Origin: Alcaligenaceae bacterium UBA6179
GTDB lineage: Bacteria > Pseudomonadota > Gammaproteobacteria > Burkholderiales > Burkholderiaceae_B
NCBI GenBank assembly: GCA_002422175.1
Contig: DITR01000182.1
Location: 1,497-18,167 of the forward strand
Length of the DNA: 16,671 nucleotides
Direction: 5' to 3'
Shown here: positions 14,289-16,671 of the stretch, piece by piece
How the letters are laid out: every line of letters starts with the position of its first letter
How positions within the stretch are numbered: the stretch's first letter is position 1
The notes under the pieces: generated by a model
Told to the model about the DNA's origin: nothing
Databases searched by the model: none
The model's input: the letters and a program-made list of their open reading frames with translations, nothing else
Program-made: the position numbers and the translations under genes

Positions 14289-15383
14289 ATGAAAATTCCT
14301 AAAAGTTTAAAGAAATCAATGCTGCTTTTAGCTGCGTTAACACCCCTATCAGTATTCAGCTCTGCTCAGGCAGCAGAGCCTGTCAAAGCCTGTTTCGTTT
14401 ATGTTTCGCCTATTGGCGATGCTGGCTTTACATTCCAGCACGACAAAGGTCGTTTAGAAATGGAAACCGCCCTTAAAGGTCAGGTTGTCACGAGCTATGT
14501 TGAGAGCGTGCCAGAAGGCCCCGATGCAGAACGTGTCATTCGCGAAATGGCCACCTCGGGTTGTAAGGCAATTTTTGCAACCAGCTTTGGCTATATGAAC
14601 CCAACAGAAAAGGTTGCGCGCCAGTTTCCTAACGTCGCATTTTTTCATGGTACAGGTTATAAATCGAACGATACAAACTTTGCCAATTACAACGCTCGGT
14701 TTTACGAGGGCCGCTACGTGAACGGTATCGTGGCGGGTGAAATGACTAAAACCAATATTTTGGGTTATGTCGCGGCATTCCCCATACCTGAAGTGATTCA
14801 AGGTATTGATGCTTTTACTTTAGGTGCGCGTAGCGTCAACCCAAAAGTAGAAGTGCGCGTTATTTGGGTCAACACATGGTATGACCCCGGTAAAGAGCGT
14901 GCGGCAGCCTTAACCTTACTTTCGCAAAATGCTGACGTACTGATGCATCACACCGACTCAACCGCGATTGTTCAAGCGGCGCAAGAGAAAGGTAAATATG
15001 CTTTTGGTTACCACTCAGACATGTCAAAGTATGGCGCCGATGCCCAACTATCAGCCACCATTCATGAATGGGGAAATTACTACACTGAAAGTATGAAAGC
15101 TGTTTTGGCTGGTAACTGGAAGCCCAAAAATATTTGGGGCGGGTACTCAGTAGAAATGATTCGCACCGCACCACTGAACAAAGCTGTCCCAGCCAACGTG
15201 GTTGCTGCGGTTCAAAAAGTTGAAGCAGGCATTAAAGCCAATACATTCAACCCATTCACCGGTCCAATTAAAAACCAAGATGGTGTGGTTGTGGTGCCTG
15301 CAGGGCAAGTCATGACAGATGCTGAAATTGGCAAGTTAGACTTTTTTGTTGAAGGCGTTGCAAGCAAATTACCTAAAAAATAA
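14289..15383 (+). CDS. BMP-family nucleoside/purine ABC transporter substrate-binding protein
   Basis: Periplasmic binding protein of the importer, 364 residues, of the BMP (Med/PnrA-like) family that binds nucleosides or purine bases. The signal peptide is MKIPKSLKKS followed by a hydrophobic core and SSAQA, with cleavage after Ala28. The mature start EPVKACFVYVSPIGDAGF and the following TFQHDKGR are family-typical, as are FATSFGYMNP and HTDSTAIVQAAQEKG. I chose ATG 14289 because it begins the signal peptide; the longer frame from a TTG at 14235 adds a non-signal lead. Positively charged residues and no lipobox suggest a soluble periplasmic protein rather than a lipoprotein. A terminator follows. 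Next downstream is a wrecked guanine deaminase gene, consistent with purine substrates. Confidence 0.94.
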   Translation: MKIPKSLKKSMLLLAALTPLSVFSSAQAAEPVKACFVYVSPIGDAGFTFQHDKGRLEMETALKGQVVTSYVESVPEGPDAERVIREMATSGCKAIFATSFGYMNPTEKVARQFPNVAFFHGTGYKSNDTNFANYNARFYEGRYVNGIVAGEMTKTNILGYVAAFPIPEVIQGIDAFTLGARSVNPKVEVRVIWVNTWYDPGKERAAALTLLSQNADVLMHHTDSTAIVQAAQEKGKYAFGYHSDMSKYGADAQLSATIHEWGNYYTESMKAVLAGNWKPKNIWGGYSVEMIRTAPLNKAVPANVVAAVQKVEAGIKANTFNPFTGPIKNQDGVVVVPAGQVMTDAEIGKLDFFVEGVASKLPKK

Positions 15384-15398
15384 TTTGAGTTGTTTATC

Positions 15399-15439
15399 GA
15401 AGCGCGGACACCTCTTGCAGGTTCCGCGCTTTAATTTTT
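15399..15439 (+). terminator. Intrinsic terminator of the purine transporter operon
   Basis: AAGCGCGGA (15400-15408) pairs perfectly with TCCGCGCTT (15423-15431) around a 14-nt loop and is followed by TTAATTTTTA. It lies 16 nt after the binding-protein stop. Confidence 0.85.
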
Positions 15440-15507
15440 AATGAGTGCTAATTGACACTTAACATGCCAGTGGCAGTTTCGATGCCGATGCCAATGCCGA
15501 ACGCACC

Positions 15508-15888
15508 CACAACGATACTAATCGTGCGCGCATGGGTGAAACCGGAGCAGCCATGGCCTTTTGTCCCAGCTCTAATTTGTTTCTTGGAAGCGATTTGTTT
15601 GATTTGGCATCCGCTCAGAAACGCCATATTCGTGTCGGCATTGCGAGTGACATGAGCGGGGCGCGAGAACTCAAGCTTGATACTCAGATTGGCAATTTTG
15701 AAGTGGGTAAAGAGGCTGACTTTATTATCATCAACCCTGATGCGAAAAAACTCACAGCACAACGCATGGCTCATGCTAAAAATATTGACGAACGCTTATT
15801 TGCTTTAATGATATTAGGTGATGACCGCCACGTTTCGTCTACTTTCATCTTAGGTGAAGCCGTTTACACCAATTCAATTAGCCCCTAA
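15508..15888 (+). pseudogene. guaD: Guanine deaminase remnant with N-terminal and internal deletions
   Basis: Relic of guanine deaminase, which converts guanine to xanthine. Homology begins about NDTNRARMGETGAAMAF, then CPSSNLFLGSDLFDL, and runs to VGIASDM; it jumps to SGARELKLDTQIGNF, then GKEADFIIINP and ERLFALMILGDDR near the end. Roughly the first 300 residues are absent, including the zinc-binding HxH, and about 45-55 residues are missing after the ASDM segment, which in intact enzymes reads TDVGGGTSFS and runs to the helix before GARAL. An open frame of 118 codons from ATG 15532 remains free of stops, but it could not be an active enzyme. It follows the transporter terminator directly. 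The deletion sizes are estimates from memory of the family. Confidence 0.85.
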
Positions 15889-15983
15889 TAAATCTTTGTT
15901 ATCGGTCAAAAAACGTCAAGACCTGATACTCTATTTCTTGAAATGTTTACAACATAAACGCAACATTAACCCCTGGGGGCACC

Positions 15984-16457
15984 ATGCTTTACGAACTGCT
16001 TAAATTACTTCACGTTGTAGCCATTATTGTTTGGGTTGGGGGTATGTTTTTTATCCATTTCTATCTAAGACCCGCATTGGGCCAACTTGATTTGCCCACG
16101 CGTTTAAAATTTATGCATCAAGTTTTAGGGCGTTTTTTCAAGACAGTTATTTTTGCTTCTATCACCACCCTTGTAACAGGCTACTGGATGATCGGGCGCG
16201 TAGCCCGTGCCTCGTCTGAAGCCAACATTCCTTTTGCCATGCCCCTGAGTTGGACCATCATGGCCGTGCTGGGCACCATTATGGTATTGATATTTTTTCA
16301 CATTCGCTTTGCAATATTTAAGCGCTTTACTTTAGCTACATTTGCACAAGACTGGGACGCTGCTGCAAAAAGCATGCAAACAATTCGTACTTGGGTAAGT
16401 ATTAATTTATTGATTGGCGTGGTAACTGTATTGGTTGCGTTGTCGGGCGGCATTTAA
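15984..16457 (+). CDS. CopD-family-like small integral membrane protein
   Basis: Inner-membrane protein of 157 residues with four hydrophobic helices, resembling the proteins annotated as CopD-family. It starts MLYELLKLLHVVAIIVWVGG with the typical His and WVGG of the first helix, then FYLRPAL, RFF and a second helix ending VTGYWMIG; a third (WTIMAVLGTIMVLIFFHI) and a fourth (INLLIGVVTVLVALSG) follow. The conserved histidine and other aromatic residues are consistent with metal or heme binding, but function is unproven, and copper transport should not be assumed from the name. CTGGGGGCACC supplies a strong ribosome site before the ATG. It stands alone, between the guaD relic and a tRNA on the other strand. 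Confidence 0.82.
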   Translation: MLYELLKLLHVVAIIVWVGGMFFIHFYLRPALGQLDLPTRLKFMHQVLGRFFKTVIFASITTLVTGYWMIGRVARASSEANIPFAMPLSWTIMAVLGTIMVLIFFHIRFAIFKRFTLATFAQDWDAAAKSMQTIRTWVSINLLIGVVTVLVALSGGI

Positions 16458-16496
16458 GTCTTGCTTGTATGCAACACACCCTAAGGCCAACATAAC

Positions 16497-16522
16497 AAAA
16501 AGCGCACTCATAGGGGTGCGCT
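16497..16522 (-). terminator. Intrinsic terminator downstream of tRNA-Val
   Basis: Positions 16501-16509 (AGCGCACTC) pair with 16514-16522 (GGGTGCGCT), including one T-G wobble, around a 4-nt loop. On the minus strand the stem is followed by Ts (16500-16497). It lies 28 nt past the tRNA 3' end. A tandem GCTGAACCG pair (16520-16528, 16532-16540) abuts it. Confidence 0.75.
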
Positions 16523-16549
16523 GAACCGGGCGCTGAACCGTTACCAAAT

Positions 16550-16624
16550 TGGTGGGCGATAGTGGGTTCGAACCACTGGCTTCCACCGTGTGAAGGTGGC
16601 ACTCTACCGCTGAGTTAACGACCC
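16550..16624 (-). tRNA. tRNA-Val(CAC), with mismatched acceptor stem
   Basis: The minus strand folds as a tRNA of 75 nt including an encoded CCA. The D arm is ACTC/GAGT, the anticodon arm CCACC/GGTGG with loop TTCACAC (anticodon CAC, valine GUG codons), the variable loop AAGCC, and the T arm AGTGG/CCACT with loop TTCGAAC. The discriminator is A. The acceptor is odd: 5' GGGTCGT faces 3' ATCGCCC, giving four Watson-Crick pairs, two G-T wobbles (4:69, 6:67) and a C5-C68 mismatch. A fully paired partner would be GGGCGAT. A terminator follows. It may be functional, a variant, or a damaged copy. Confidence 0.85.
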
Positions 16625-16671
16625 TTTACGCGCAACCGGTAAAACCAAAGTTGCGTAAAAGCTGCGTAAAA

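Noticed and set aside
14454..14801. Minus-strand open frame within the binding-protein gene
   Set aside because: A shadow of the conserved BMP-family gene, without signal or motif.
15466..15500. Microsatellite-like GATGCC/AATGCC run
   Set aside because: Only about three imperfect 6-bp units in frame with the guaD relic; too short to call a repeat array.
1..16671. CRISPR arrays, insertion sequences, phage genes, toxin-antitoxin pairs
   Set aside because: I found no regularly spaced repeats, transposase motifs or paired terminal repeats, and no small gene pair of toxin-antitoxin type.

Overview
The window looks like chromosomal DNA of a betaproteobacterium, most likely a moderately low-GC member of the Burkholderiales. 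This rests on family content (TRAP transporter, TorF-type porin, MpaB-like oxygenase, NupO/P/Q-type purine transporter, Sfp-type phosphopantetheinyl transferase) and overall style, not on a marker gene, so genus is not assigned.

Layout. Positions 1-2218 (minus strand) hold a TRAP C4-dicarboxylate-type transporter in the order dctP, dctQ, dctM (dctM runs off the left edge). A strong hairpin terminator sits between dctP and dctQ and probably lowers membrane-subunit expression relative to the binding protein. Positions 2390-5198 (minus) carry a YcaD-like MFS permease, a Prx5-type peroxiredoxin, a universal stress protein and a small DUF442/TIGR01244-type protein; the peroxiredoxin and stress-protein genes have clean dyads in their leaders. 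On the plus strand at 5281 is an Sfp-type phosphopantetheinyl transferase with no NRPS/PKS genes nearby. It converges on an outer-membrane beta-barrel gene (6141-7061, minus). A histone-deacetylase-family hydrolase and an MpaB/DUF2236 oxygenase follow on the plus strand with an 11-nt overlap. Next is a TorF-family porin (minus), with a near-consensus sigma-54 promoter and a perfect IHF-consensus site upstream.

Positions 10261-15888 form the most informative region. An intact BMP-type nucleoside/purine ABC transporter (ATPase, two permeases, binding protein, terminator) is flanked by two decayed purine-catabolism genes: the C-terminal end of xanthine dehydrogenase large subunit (xdhB, frameshift plus stop) upstream, and a doubly deleted guanine deaminase (guaD) downstream. 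The arrangement reads as a former purine-use operon whose enzymes eroded while uptake was kept. The window ends with a CopD-like membrane protein and, on the minus strand, a tRNA-Val(CAC) with its own terminator and an unusual mismatched acceptor stem.

I found no CRISPR array, insertion sequence, phage or defence system. The most notable items are the decayed purine locus, the sigma-54/IHF arrangement and the odd tRNA. No undescribed multi-gene system is evident.
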